A stretch of DNA of 34,310 nucleotides from positions 1 through 34,310 of the forward strand of contig CAMCEP010000003.1 in NCBI GenBank assembly GCA_945873675.1, in the 5' to 3' direction. The notes below the pieces were generated by a model. That model saw nothing but the letters and a program-made list of their open reading frames with translations, did no database searches and had not been told where the DNA came from. Positions within the stretch are counted from its first letter, which is position 1, and each line of letters opens with the position of its first letter. This document shows positions 1 through 8,749 of this stretch, one piece after another. Source of the DNA: Asaia bogorensis (GTDB taxonomy: Bacteria; Pseudomonadota; Alphaproteobacteria; Acetobacterales; Acetobacteraceae). Both the position numbers and the translations under genes were made by a program.

Positions 1-69
1 CTCCACCCAGACCGTAGCGGCTACGCATTGCAGTTAGGTGCCGATGGCTTGCTGATTCAAATGGAGTAA
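1..69 (+). CDS. 3' end of an unidentified gene
   Basis: An open frame enters from the left edge and ends at TAA (67-69). Its last residues read LHPDRSGYALQLGADGLLIQ-ME. Only 22 codons are visible, so no family can be named. It converges on the cytochrome gene, with 23 bases between the two stop codons. A short 6-bp hairpin (ACAGCG/CGCTGT, about 77-93) lies between them but has no T-run, so it is only a weak terminator candidate. Confidence 0.5.
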   Translation, partial: LHPDRSGYALQLGADGLLIQME

Positions 70-92
70 CCCTGACACAGCGCTGCACGCTG

Positions 93-2480
93 TTACGGCC
101 GCGCGGGCAAACGCCCAAGAAGCGCACGCAATTGCGCCAGCAGCGCGGCCGCCTCCCGGTCTGCTGGATTCAGCGCGGCCGCCGCGGCTGCAAGCCGCTC
201 AGCCTCAGCGATATTCGCGCGGTCGCGTTCAATCGTCGCCAGCGCAAACAGGCTATCGCGGTGCCGCGGATGGCGTTCCAGATTCCCGCGCAGCACCGCC
301 GCAGCTTCTTCCGTCCGCCGCAATTGATTGAGCGCGATGCCCTGGACATAACCGTAGCGTGGTTCTTCCGGCCGCAACGCGCTTGCCTGACTGAGCGGGC
401 CAAGCGCATCCGCCACGCGCCCCTGTTGGGCGAGTGTCAGCGCCAGCGCGTAATGCGCCTCCGCCTCACGCGGATGCGCGTCAACGGCACGCCGCAATAT
501 CGCTTCCGCAGCTTCGCGCTGGCCGCGCCGCGCTTCGAAATCCGCGAAATTCACGAGCGCGCCGAGATGCGTCGGATCGCGCGCCAAAGCATCGCGATAG
601 GCAGCCTCGGCGCCCGCCATATCGCCACGCGCGGTGAGCAAGGCAGCGATGTTCACATGCGCCTCTGGCCGTTCTGCCGCGACACGTTCACTCGTGAGCA
701 GTTCCGCCCAAGCCTGGGTAAAGGCCGTGCGCGCAGCCTCTGGCAGCGCTTCACGCGGCACGGGGGCAAGGGCGCGTGCTGCCTCAATACGCACCAACCG
801 CGTCTCATCTGCCAGAAAGCGCGCTGCGTGCAGGCGATTGCGCGGGTGCAGCCCATCCAATGTGCGAAGCGCCGCCGCGCGCACCAGCGGTTCCGGGTCC
901 AGCAAGGTCGCGCCAATCGCTTGTGCCGATGCCTGGGATGGCGGCATGGGCAATAAGGAAATGGCCGTCGCGCGCAGGATCGGTGCATGGGCGCGGTTGG
1001 TCGCGACGGCGGCGAGCAGCCTATCCGCACCGGCATCCCCATGTCGTCCCGCAGCAATGGCCAAGGCGGGGTGGGGATCATCGCGGCGGCGCGGTCCGAA
1101 CCATTCCACGATCTGGCTTGCTGCCCAGGCTTGCGGACGATCCGTGTGGCAGGACGTGCAAACATCCGGCGCGCCGATGTGCGATGCCACATCAGGGCGT
1201 GGAATGCTGAAAGCGTGATGCCGGCGCCGATCCACGCCCATATAGGTCACGGCCGGCATGTGGCAGGACACGCATTGCGCGCCAGCACTGCCGGGCGGAT
1301 GCCGATGATGTTCTGCCACATCAAAGCGTGCCGGTAGGTGGCATTGCGCGCAGACCGCGTTGCCTTCTGCGCGCAGCGTACCGCGATGCGGGTCATGGCA
1401 ATCGGCGCAGACCACGCCGGCGCGCTGCATGCGGCTTTGCGCGAAGGATCCCCACTCAAATACTTCGCCCTGAATTTGACCATCGGCGTGATATTCGCCC
1501 TGCTGGAGCAGCATGGGCGCATGGGTGTCCAGAAAGCGCTGGCCTGGCAGCGGGTCCGCGACCAGCGGGCGCGATCTGGAATGGCAGGGTGCGCAGGTTT
1601 CGACCTGAGCGGCAGTGGCTTGCCGCGGCGGCCCATCCCAATGCGCGATGCCACGCGGGTCATCCTTGGCAAAGCGCCAGGCTCCACCAGAAGAATCGCG
1701 GAACCACACTGAAAGCGCGCGATGCGGGTTACCTTTATCCGCACCCGCCTGCGCCCAAGCCACATGCGCTGCACCCGGCCCGTGGCAGCTTTCACAGCCC
1801 ACACTAATTTCGGTCCAGCTTGTATCGTAGCGATCCGTCGCCTGATCATATCCGCGCACCAAGCCGGTCGAATGGCAGGATGCGCACATGAAATTCCAGG
1901 TCTGCTCTCGCCCAGTCCAATGCAGAGGATCGCTGGCGGGCAGCGGATCATCCGCCATCAAATGGTACCAGCGCTGTCCCCCCTGTTCGCGCGGACGGCT
2001 ATCCCAGGCCCAGGGCAGCGCCTGGCGGCGCCCATCGGGAAACAACACCAAATATTGTTGTAGCGGGTCTGCGCCGAAAGTCTCCGTAATGGTGAAATCC
2101 GCGACTGTCCCGCCCGGTCCATCAGTGCGGATAATGTAACGACCCCCCTCGCGCCGAAAGCTTGCGCTATGTCGGCCATCCTGGACCGTCACGCCGGAGA
2201 AATCGCCAAGCACATTTGCGGGTGTTGCCGCAGCCATGGCGCGTGCGTGATCACTGCTGCGCCAGTCGCCATATTCCCGCGCATGGCAGCTGCCACAGGT
2301 CGCTGAACCAACAAAGCCCGTACGCGCTGCCTCACGCGCCCGAGGTTCTGCCGATAGCGTGAGCAGTGCCACAATGCCCAAAGGCAACAGGATTGCGGCA
2401 AGCAGTGCCGCCCAGCCCGCCAGACGCCGCACGCCCATCAGCGCGGGAATAGAAACTGGATCTGGAAGCGAAGCTGCCAT
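93..2480 (-). CDS. Eight-haem c-type cytochrome with C-terminal TPR repeats
   Basis: The 795-residue protein has a membrane segment near residues 20-43 (signal anchor), placing it on the periplasmic side. Eight CXXCH haem-binding motifs start at about residues 62, 199, 229, 296, 358, 377, 403 and 441; the later ones are closely paired, as in doubled-CXXCH cytochromes. A helical HEAT-like stretch (about 460-590) follows, then TPR repeats to the C-terminus (about 600-790). Multihaem proteins of this kind carry electrons in the periplasm, and the TPR part suggests docking of a partner. The substrate is not evident. The ATG at 2480 lies 43 bases inside the preceding gene; a second in-frame ATG at 2438 (M15) would remove the overlap. 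It is the last gene of the sulfatase operon. Cytochrome c maturation genes are not in the window. Confidence 0.85.
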   Translation of the reverse strand: MAASLPDPVSIPALMGVRRLAGWAALLAAILLPLGIVALLTLSAEPRAREAARTGFVGSATCGSCHAREYGDWRSSDHARAMAAATPANVLGDFSGVTVQDGRHSASFRREGGRYIIRTDGPGGTVADFTITETFGADPLQQYLVLFPDGRRQALPWAWDSRPREQGGQRWYHLMADDPLPASDPLHWTGREQTWNFMCASCHSTGLVRGYDQATDRYDTSWTEISVGCESCHGPGAAHVAWAQAGADKGNPHRALSVWFRDSSGGAWRFAKDDPRGIAHWDGPPRQATAAQVETCAPCHSRSRPLVADPLPGQRFLDTHAPMLLQQGEYHADGQIQGEVFEWGSFAQSRMQRAGVVCADCHDPHRGTLRAEGNAVCAQCHLPARFDVAEHHRHPPGSAGAQCVSCHMPAVTYMGVDRRRHHAFSIPRPDVASHIGAPDVCTSCHTDRPQAWAASQIVEWFGPRRRDDPHPALAIAAGRHGDAGADRLLAAVATNRAHAPILRATAISLLPMPPSQASAQAIGATLLDPEPLVRAAALRTLDGLHPRNRLHAARFLADETRLVRIEAARALAPVPREALPEAARTAFTQAWAELLTSERVAAERPEAHVNIAALLTARGDMAGAEAAYRDALARDPTHLGALVNFADFEARRGQREAAEAILRRAVDAHPREAEAHYALALTLAQQGRVADALGPLSQASALRPEEPRYGYVQGIALNQLRRTEEAAAVLRGNLERHPRHRDSLFALATIERDRANIAEAERLAAAAAALNPADREAAALLAQLRALLGRLPARP

Positions 2481-2791
2481 TCGGGTCCTATATCCGGGCG
2501 AATGGCATTATAATACGCGCCAAGCTGCGCATTTATAGGCTGCTGCTTGTTCATGCCACAGGACACAACCGGCTGAATGTTGAGCACGTTCTGGATGTGG
2601 TCATTCGGACCATAGCCAAAATTCATGTTGTTCTGGAAAAGAACGCTTTTCATCGCCGCAATCGGGTTCTGCGCGGCGCGCGCCAGTGCCTGACTGCCAA
2701 ACGCCAGGGTGGCAGCCATTGCCGCCATCACAACTACTGCTCGGCGCCGCTTGCCCGAACCCCAATCCATGGCCCGCCAGGCTTTCGGCAT
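2438..2791 (-). CDS. Short outer-membrane beta-barrel protein, apparently internally deleted
   Basis: The 117-residue product has an export signal (hydrophobic about 18-38) followed by NPIAAMKSVLFQNNMNFGYG and LNIQPVV. From memory these match the first strands of the roughly 300-residue 'transporter' / phenol-degradation MetA-like outer-membrane barrels. It then jumps to INAQLGAYYNAIRPDIGPEW and the terminal QLRFQIQFLFPR, the last strands of the same family with its usual aromatic C-terminal signal. About 200 central residues appear to be missing without loss of frame. The start overlaps the sulfatase stop as TAATG, implying translational coupling, and its end overlaps the cytochrome start by 43 bases. 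It could be a pseudogene kept open by the operon, or a reduced protein; a complete barrel is unlikely from this length. Confidence 0.65.
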   Translation of the reverse strand: MPKAWRAMDWGSGKRRRAVVVMAAMAATLAFGSQALARAAQNPIAAMKSVLFQNNMNFGYGPNDHIQNVLNIQPVVSCGMNKQQPINAQLGAYYNAIRPDIGPEWQLRFQIQFLFPR

Positions 2792-5265
2792 TACTCCCTC
2801 CTGATCTGGCGCCGCGCCATTTCATCCTGCAGCGCCTGCAGCGATGCCGGTGTGATGGTGCTATCGCCCAGGTCAATGGTCAGCCGCACAATCCGCCCGG
2901 TGAAGGGATTGGGAGAGGTATAATCGCCATCATCCACCGATGTGCCGGTATCTAAGCCTACATCGAAGGTTTCGTCCCAGGCGACAGTGAAGGGCAGCGT
3001 ATTGGGCAGCGCCCGCTGCGCGACCTGCCTGCCATTGACGGTCAGCGTGCCAGTACCGCCGCGCCCAAAGGGCATGCCCTGTGGCTGCATCTGCCAATCA
3101 AAGACCAGCGCGTGGCGCCCGGGCGGCAAGGCGGTTGGCCCTTCCCAGCGATGGCGCTGCACGTTGAGAAAGTTCCAGAGAAAGACCGGCCGACCTTGAT
3201 GCAGGTAGAAGCCGTAACCTGCAAAGCGCCCTCCTTGCGTCAGCAACACGCCATTGGCGCCGCCCTGCGGCACTTCAATTTCAGCCGTGATACTGTAGGA
3301 ACGGTTCAGAAGGCTCGGCGCCGCATTGCCTTGGATCGAGGCGACGGGGCCAGTATAGGCGAATTGCTGCCGACCAGCTGCCGGACCAGGCCGTGCGGAG
3401 ATCATCCGCGTCAAGACACTATTGTCGAGTGGTAGAATCTGGTAGCGCGCTGCCTCCATCATGAAGATATCTTGCATCGCACGCAGCCGCGCGGGCTCCC
3501 GCGCTGCAAGGTCGTTCATCTGCGTCGGATCCGCGCCCAAATTGTAGAGTTCCCAGGTATAGCCATGCATCACATCAACCGGCTTGGGTGACTGCGAATC
3601 CCACGGCACGACGGGCGGCGTGGTATTGGCCATCCAACCATCATGGTAGATTGCGCGATTGCCCAGCATTTCGAAGTATTGGGTGCGCCTTTGGCTGGGT
3701 GCGTCGCGGCCCGCGGCGTCGAAGGTATAGGCCATGCTGACACCCTCAATCGGGCGCTGTGCAATGCCGTTGACCATCGTGGGCGCCTGCACGCCAACCG
3801 CCTCCAGAATGGTCGGCACAACGTCAATCACGTGGTGGAACTGGTGACGAATGGCGCCGCGTTCCGTGATGCGGCGTGGCCAGGAAATCGCCATACCATT
3901 GCGCGTGCCACCAAGATGCGAAGCGATCTGCTTAGTCCAGCGATAGGGCGTGTTGAGCGCGAAAGTCCAGCCTGCGGACATGTGGTTATAAGTGCGGTCA
4001 TTCCCCCAATCGTCAATGAATGGCAGCATTTGATCTACGGAGAACAAGGTACCGTTGAACCATGCCACTTCGTTCACTGTGCCATCAAGGCCGCCTTCTG
4101 CGCTGCCGCCATTGTCGCCGCTGATGTAGATGATCAACGTATTGTCGAACTGACCAGCCTCATCCACTGCCTGAATTACTCGATTAATTTCGAAATCAGT
4201 ATAGGCAAGGTAGGCAGCATAAACCTCCATCTGGCGCGCATAGAGCCGCCGTTGGTTTGCCGAAAGGCTGTCCCACCGCGGCACAACATCAGGCAGCGGC
4301 GGCAATTGCGCATTTGCGGGAATAACCCCCATGCGGCGCTGATTGTCGAAGATGCGCCGGCGCAGCACGTCCCACCCTTCATCGAATTGGCCGCGGAAGC
4401 GGGCAATCCATTCCGGGGTCGCGTGGTGGGGCGCATGGGCGCCGCCCGGGGCGTAGTGGATGAACCACGGCCGCTTCGGCGCGACCGAGGTGTTGAGCCG
4501 GATATGGGCGATGGCGTCGTCCGCTGTCGCAGTGGTCAGGTTCCAGCCAGGTACGCCGAGGTTGGGATGGATCGGCGTGTGGCCCCGGAACAGATTACCG
4601 GGCTGCCACTGGCTCGTATCGCCGCCGACGAAACCATAGAAATAGTCGAAGCCCATGCCGGATGGCCAATTATGGAAGGGCCCAGCTGGGCTTGCTTCCC
4701 AACTCGGCACATTATGGTTCTTGCCGAACCAGGCCGTCGCGTAGCCCGTGGCTTGGAGCGTCGCCGCAATCGTCGCGGTCTCCCGCGGGATGATGGAATT
4801 GTAGCCTGGAAAACCGGTGGTGGTTTCGGAAATAGTGGCAAAGCCAACGGAATGGTGATTGCGGCCCGTCAGCAGCGCAGCGCGGGTTGGCGAGCAGAGC
4901 GCCGTGGTATGGAATTGCGTGTAGCGCAGCCCAGCCTGCGCCACGCGGTCCAACGCAGGTGTTGGGATGACACCGCCGAAGGTAGAAGGCGCACCAAAGC
5001 CGACATCATCGGTGAGGATCACAAGGATATTGGGTGCCGCATCAGGCGCTGCGACCTGCGGCGGCCAAGCGACGCGACTATCACCGACATTAGGCATGAT
5101 GGTGCCGGTAAAGGGCGGCGTTGGCGCTGGCAGGCTGAAGGGGTTCGGGGTCATCACCGCATCAGGCGCGCCTGGCGTGCCGCGGATCTGCTGTGCGCCT
5201 GCGCCGGCGCTTGCCATCAGCGTGGCTATGAACCCTGTAAGGACTACAAGCTTTGGCAGACGCAT
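2791..5265 (-). CDS. Periplasmic arylsulfatase (formylglycine type), 824 aa
   Basis: The enzyme hydrolyses sulfate esters. Residues 1-25 form a Sec signal peptide ending AGAGAQQ. The metal-binding pair D86-D87 lies in ILTDDVGF. The active-site signature C124-S-P-T-R128 follows, with the cysteine that is converted to formylglycine and the usual downstream LLTGRNHH. Further metal ligands D384-N385 lie in ISGDNGGS. The catalytic domain ends near residue 600. The remaining part is a beta-rich C-terminal domain seen in long bacterial arylsulfatases (core about 670-780, with QGRPVF and LVFDW). A possible ribosome site (AAGGA) lies about 10 bases before the ATG. It is first in a three-gene operon, overlapping the next start as TAATG. 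No sulfatase-maturation gene is in the window. The natural substrate cannot be read from sequence. Confidence 0.92.
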   Translation of the reverse strand: MRLPKLVVLTGFIATLMASAGAGAQQIRGTPGAPDAVMTPNPFSLPAPTPPFTGTIMPNVGDSRVAWPPQVAAPDAAPNILVILTDDVGFGAPSTFGGVIPTPALDRVAQAGLRYTQFHTTALCSPTRAALLTGRNHHSVGFATISETTTGFPGYNSIIPRETATIAATLQATGYATAWFGKNHNVPSWEASPAGPFHNWPSGMGFDYFYGFVGGDTSQWQPGNLFRGHTPIHPNLGVPGWNLTTATADDAIAHIRLNTSVAPKRPWFIHYAPGGAHAPHHATPEWIARFRGQFDEGWDVLRRRIFDNQRRMGVIPANAQLPPLPDVVPRWDSLSANQRRLYARQMEVYAAYLAYTDFEINRVIQAVDEAGQFDNTLIIYISGDNGGSAEGGLDGTVNEVAWFNGTLFSVDQMLPFIDDWGNDRTYNHMSAGWTFALNTPYRWTKQIASHLGGTRNGMAISWPRRITERGAIRHQFHHVIDVVPTILEAVGVQAPTMVNGIAQRPIEGVSMAYTFDAAGRDAPSQRRTQYFEMLGNRAIYHDGWMANTTPPVVPWDSQSPKPVDVMHGYTWELYNLGADPTQMNDLAAREPARLRAMQDIFMMEAARYQILPLDNSVLTRMISARPGPAAGRQQFAYTGPVASIQGNAAPSLLNRSYSITAEIEVPQGGANGVLLTQGGRFAGYGFYLHQGRPVFLWNFLNVQRHRWEGPTALPPGRHALVFDWQMQPQGMPFGRGGTGTLTVNGRQVAQRALPNTLPFTVAWDETFDVGLDTGTSVDDGDYTSPNPFTGRIVRLTIDLGDSTITPASLQALQDEMARRQIRRE

Positions 5266-5565
5266 GATGCTGGTTTCCTTCGTGCTTGGGTTCGTTCATT
5301 TATAAAACGCGATAAGTCACGCTTTGCTGCGTGGTCTGTGACCCGCGCCCTTGTCGTTTGCGGGCAGGCTGCCGTGGCCTCCACTAGCCCCAGCCCGCAC
5401 CAGGCGCCTTGATGGAACTCAACATCCATTAAGCGTAATTGCCACGCCATGTCGCGCGTTCACTACTTTTTGAATTTCATCAGTAAGACAGTGCTGGTTT
5501 GATGCTTGGTGGCGGGTTTTTCACGTTACAGTCTGGCCGGGCTCCCCTGCCAAGGATCGATGCTC
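5266..5565. other. Divergent intergenic region, sulfatase / DUF2252 gene
   Basis: About 300 bases separate the divergent starts if the downstream gene begins at 5566. It should hold promoters for both genes. On the minus strand a TATAAA lies about 35 bases before the sulfatase ATG, but no convincing -35 box accompanies it. No gene, repeat or strong hairpin was seen. Confidence 0.4.
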
Positions 5566-7026
5566 ATGAAAAAATCCATCAAAACCTCACATGCGCTCTC
5601 AAGCAAGACAATCGTTGCCGAAGCGACGCTGCCGGTCCCAGCAATTGCGGCGCCGCCGAAGGCGACTGGCAGCCACGGTGCGTCTCTGGATGAAAAGTTT
5701 GAAGCCGGTAAGGCATTACGCGACAAGGTTCCCCGTGCCGCCCAGGCAGTTTGGAAGCGTTCGGCGGATCGCCTAGATCCTGTCGCTATACTGCAAGCAT
5801 CCGACCCTGATCGGCTACCCGAACTGGTCCCTATTCGCTACGGGCGCATGCTGCAATCGCCCTTCGCTTTCTATCGCGGCGCGGCAGCGGTCATGGCTGA
5901 TGATCTAGCGCGAATGCCTTCTACCGGCGTGCGCGTGCAGACCTGCGGTGATTGTCATCTTTCGAATTTCGGCGGCTTCGCTTCGCCCGAGCGCAACGTA
6001 TTGTTTGACATTAATGATTTTGATGAGACTTTGCCGGCACCTTGGGAATGGGATGTCAAACGGCTTGTCGCGTCTTTCGTTCTGGCAACACGGGCGAATG
6101 GCCTCGCAGATAAGGATGGACGGGCCGCGGCTATCGCCTGCGCGCGCAGCTACCGTAAACGTCTAAGGGAATTTACGCGCGTGTCGCCACTTGACGTATG
6201 GTATGCGCGTATCACGGCGGAGGATGTGGCTGCGGAGGTGCCGCCGGCAACGGCAGATCGGCTGCGCGCGCGTGTTGAAAAGGCGATGGACGGCAGCAGT
6301 TCTGAATATGACTTTCCGCGCTTGGCAGAAATTGTCGGCGGACGCACAGCCATCCGCGATGCGGCACCGCTCATCTTCCACCCCGACGCCGCGCGCACTC
6401 CGGCATTTGAGGAGGTTCTGAATCAGATTTTCACCGCCTACCGTGAAACGCTTGCGGATGACCGGCGGGTATTGCTGGATCGCTACAGAATCGTAGACGC
6501 AGCCATCAAGGTAGTTGGTGTGGGTAGCGTCGGGCGGCGCTGTTGGATCATATTGCTGATGTCAGCCACCAATGATCCACTATTCCTGCAGGTGAAGGAA
6601 GCTACCCAATCGGTGCTTGAACCGTATGCCGGCAAAAGTGCCTATGCCCATCACGGCCAGCGGGTGGTCATGGGCCAGCGGCTGATGCAGCCGGCGTCCG
6701 ACCTGTTTCTGGGCTGGGTCACTGGGCCCGGTAACAGACAGTTCTATTTCCGGCAGTTGCGCGACGCGAAGATCAAGCCGCTAGTTGAGACCTTCGATGA
6801 GGAGCTGATGGAGAGCTATGGCAAGGTCTGTGGCTGGTCGCTCGCGCGCGCACATGCGCGTAGTGCCGATGTTAGGCTTATCGCAGGCTATTTCGGCAAG
6901 GGTGACGAGTTCGATGAGGCGATGGGCGATTTCGCCCTTGCCTATGCCGATCAGGCCGAACGCGATCATGCCGCGCTCAAGGCTGCTGTGCGAAAGGGGA
7001 GCGTGACCGTCACCACCGATGTGTAG
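5566..7026 (+). CDS. DUF2252 family protein
   Basis: The protein (486 residues from this start) has the pattern of DUF2252 proteins: YGRMLQSPFAFYRGAA, then CGDCHLSNFGGF (about residues 127-138) and DINDFDE (148-154). The spacing of GDxHxxN and the DxxDFDE cluster resembles the catalytic and metal-binding loops of aminoglycoside-phosphotransferase-like kinases, so an ATP-dependent phosphotransferase fold is possible; this is inference, and no substrate is known to me. The frame is open from an ATG at 5506, but ATG 5566 has AGGA nine bases upstream and begins MKKSIKTSHA, so I prefer it. No signal peptide is clear. The next gene on the same strand lies 204 bases downstream, too far to claim an operon. 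Confidence 0.8.
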   Translation: MKKSIKTSHALSSKTIVAEATLPVPAIAAPPKATGSHGASLDEKFEAGKALRDKVPRAAQAVWKRSADRLDPVAILQASDPDRLPELVPIRYGRMLQSPFAFYRGAAAVMADDLARMPSTGVRVQTCGDCHLSNFGGFASPERNVLFDINDFDETLPAPWEWDVKRLVASFVLATRANGLADKDGRAAAIACARSYRKRLREFTRVSPLDVWYARITAEDVAAEVPPATADRLRARVEKAMDGSSSEYDFPRLAEIVGGRTAIRDAAPLIFHPDAARTPAFEEVLNQIFTAYRETLADDRRVLLDRYRIVDAAIKVVGVGSVGRRCWIILLMSATNDPLFLQVKEATQSVLEPYAGKSAYAHHGQRVVMGQRLMQPASDLFLGWVTGPGNRQFYFRQLRDAKIKPLVETFDEELMESYGKVCGWSLARAHARSADVRLIAGYFGKGDEFDEAMGDFALAYADQAERDHAALKAAVRKGSVTVTTDV

Positions 7027-7122
7027 AGCGTTTTGTCAGTCTTCCGGAATCTGATGAATCTGACACACCATGGCGGGGAATCCAGCTGATCAAGGCAAGT
7101 TTTCGGAGTGCAGGAGGCGCAG

Positions 7123-7161
7123 ATGATGGAAAATTCGTTCGCCTTAGGCCGTTTCCGATAG
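7123..7161 (+). other. Micro-ORF with a strong ribosome binding site
   Basis: AGGAGG (7112-7117) stands 5 and 8 bases before two successive ATG codons (7123, 7126). They open a frame of only 12 codons (MMENSFALGRFR) ending in TAG. It sits about 70 bases upstream of the membrane-protein gene and could be a leader peptide or the stub of a lost gene. No run of rare or repeated codons points to attenuation. Confidence 0.2.
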
Positions 7162-7230
7162 GAAATCAGACCAACCTGTCGCGAGCACGTCTTCCGCAAG
7201 CCAAGTGAATCTGCCAGGAAGGACCATAAG

Positions 7231-8433
7231 ATGCCGTCTGCCAAACCCCTTGGGACACCGATCGAGGATACGGAAAATTTCTCGCTCTTCCTGGGTGGGC
7301 CCTTGTTTCAATTGCTGCTGAGGGCACATCTGACCGATGATGCGCTGATGATGATGCGAAAGCGCGTCATCGTCATTACACTGCTAACCTGGTTGCCCTT
7401 GCTTATCTTGGCATTGCTTGAGGGACACGCGCTGGGTGGGGTCGCAATCCCGTTCATCTTCGATGCTGAGGTCCATGTCCGCTTTCTTGTCGCGGTCCCG
7501 CTATTGATCGCGGCCGAATTGCTGGTGCAGGAACGGATGCGACCTGTGGCGCGCATTTTTCTTGAAAGGCACCTCATTCCCGAAAAGGATCTATCGCATT
7601 ACAAGGCGGCCATTACTTCAGCCTATGGGCTGCGCAACTCGGTCGTTGCTGAGGTACTTCTCATTGCTTTCGTCTATGCCATCGGGATCATGATCATCTG
7701 GCGGCAATACATCGCCATTGATGCAGCCACTTGGTATGCATCGCCATCTGACGAAGGGGCGCGCCTTTCCCTTGCGGGTTTCTGGTTTGGTCTTGTCAGC
7801 CTGCCGTTTTTTCAGTTCCTGCTTTGCCGGTGGTATTTTCGGATTTTCATCTGGGCGCGTCTACTTTGGCGGGTTTCGCGCATTCGGCTGAGCCTGATAC
7901 CGACACAGCCGGACCGCGTCGGTGGCCTTGGTTTCTTGTCATTGTCTGTACAAGGTTTCGTCGTTCTTGCAGCCGCGCATGGGGCATTATTGGCATCGTA
8001 TTTGGCAAATCGCATCCTTCATTTTGGCGTACCGCTTTCCAGCTTCATGTTCGAAATCGGCGCTGTTGTGGTCTTTGTACTGACTTTCGCTCTCATGCCG
8101 CTTTTGGTATTTTCAGGTCAATTGGCGACCGCGAAGCGGGCGGGCGGGCGAGAATACGGTACCTTGGCCGAGCGCTATGTACGCGCTTTTGACACCAAGT
8201 GGCTGCGGGGTGGTGCGCCACCCGATGAAGCTTTGGTGGGTAGCGCTGATATCCAGTCTCTCGCTGATCTTTCCAACAGCTTCGAGGTTGTGAGAACCAT
8301 GCGCCTTGCCCCGATCACAAGGGATGATTTTATTCGCTTGGTAATAGTCACACTTCTACCGGTTGCGCCACTATTATTGACCATGATGCCGCTTGAGGAA
8401 TTGCTCAGAAGGCTAATTGGTGTTTTGTTCTGA
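7231..8433 (+). CDS. Polytopic inner-membrane protein of unknown function
   Basis: The 400-residue protein starts at an ATG with AGGAAGG eight bases upstream. About seven hydrophobic segments are visible: near residues 45-65, 80-97, 138-158, 182-202, 226-250, 266-290 and 368-390. A soluble loop lies between the last two and contains GSADIQSLADLSNSFEVVR, which I recall from uncharacterised proteobacterial membrane proteins. No transporter, protease or kinase motif was recognised. It follows the DUF2252 gene on the same strand and converges on the porin-like gene. Function is unknown. Confidence 0.75.
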   Translation: MPSAKPLGTPIEDTENFSLFLGGPLFQLLLRAHLTDDALMMMRKRVIVITLLTWLPLLILALLEGHALGGVAIPFIFDAEVHVRFLVAVPLLIAAELLVQERMRPVARIFLERHLIPEKDLSHYKAAITSAYGLRNSVVAEVLLIAFVYAIGIMIIWRQYIAIDAATWYASPSDEGARLSLAGFWFGLVSLPFFQFLLCRWYFRIFIWARLLWRVSRIRLSLIPTQPDRVGGLGFLSLSVQGFVVLAAAHGALLASYLANRILHFGVPLSSFMFEIGAVVVFVLTFALMPLLVFSGQLATAKRAGGREYGTLAERYVRAFDTKWLRGGAPPDEALVGSADIQSLADLSNSFEVVRTMRLAPITRDDFIRLVIVTLLPVAPLLLTMMPLEELLRRLIGVLF

Positions 8434-8524
8434 ACTGTCTGGCGTCAGCGCCTATGGGGCTGGATTGGTGATTTGAGCGAGGGGGGATTTCTGGCTCATC
8501 GTAACCTCTAAGGAGAGTGAATAG

Positions 8525-8668
8525 TCATGCTCGATTTTCGCGCCGCGGCCAGCCAATCACACCCTCTCCACCATCCAGAACCCACGTGATACCGACTGCA
8601 TATGCAACGCCGCCGCGGGTAAATCCATCGCCGAAAGGCGCCTATTCCGCGCCGTCACGCGCGTCTTG
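8525..8668 (-). pseudogene. Possible decayed coding remnant in the convergent gap
   Basis: The 316-base gap between the membrane protein and the porin-like gene (8434-8749) holds no intact gene. On the minus strand, a frame reading QDARDGAE, a TAG stop at 8642-8644, then FGDGFTRGGVAYAVGITWVL to a TGA at 8525-8527 looks protein-like: alternating hydrophobic residues as in a barrel strand. It could be the displaced end of the truncated porin upstream or an unrelated relic. I cannot assign a family. Confidence 0.25.
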
Positions 8669-8749
8669 TCATTCGCCCAAACATTGCAAGCTTCTGCGTA
8701 CAACCTTTTCTGATAAGCCCTCCCCTGTCAAAGTGATCACGTCAATCGG

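Noticed and set aside
132..956. 274-codon plus-strand frame opposite the cytochrome TPR region
   Set aside because: Arg-rich and featureless; the minus strand reads clear TPR repeats.
3643..5412. 589-codon open frame on the plus strand opposite the sulfatase
   Set aside because: The minus-strand frame has a signal peptide, the sulfatase active site and metal ligands. The plus frame has no family pattern and is an effect of GC-rich codons.
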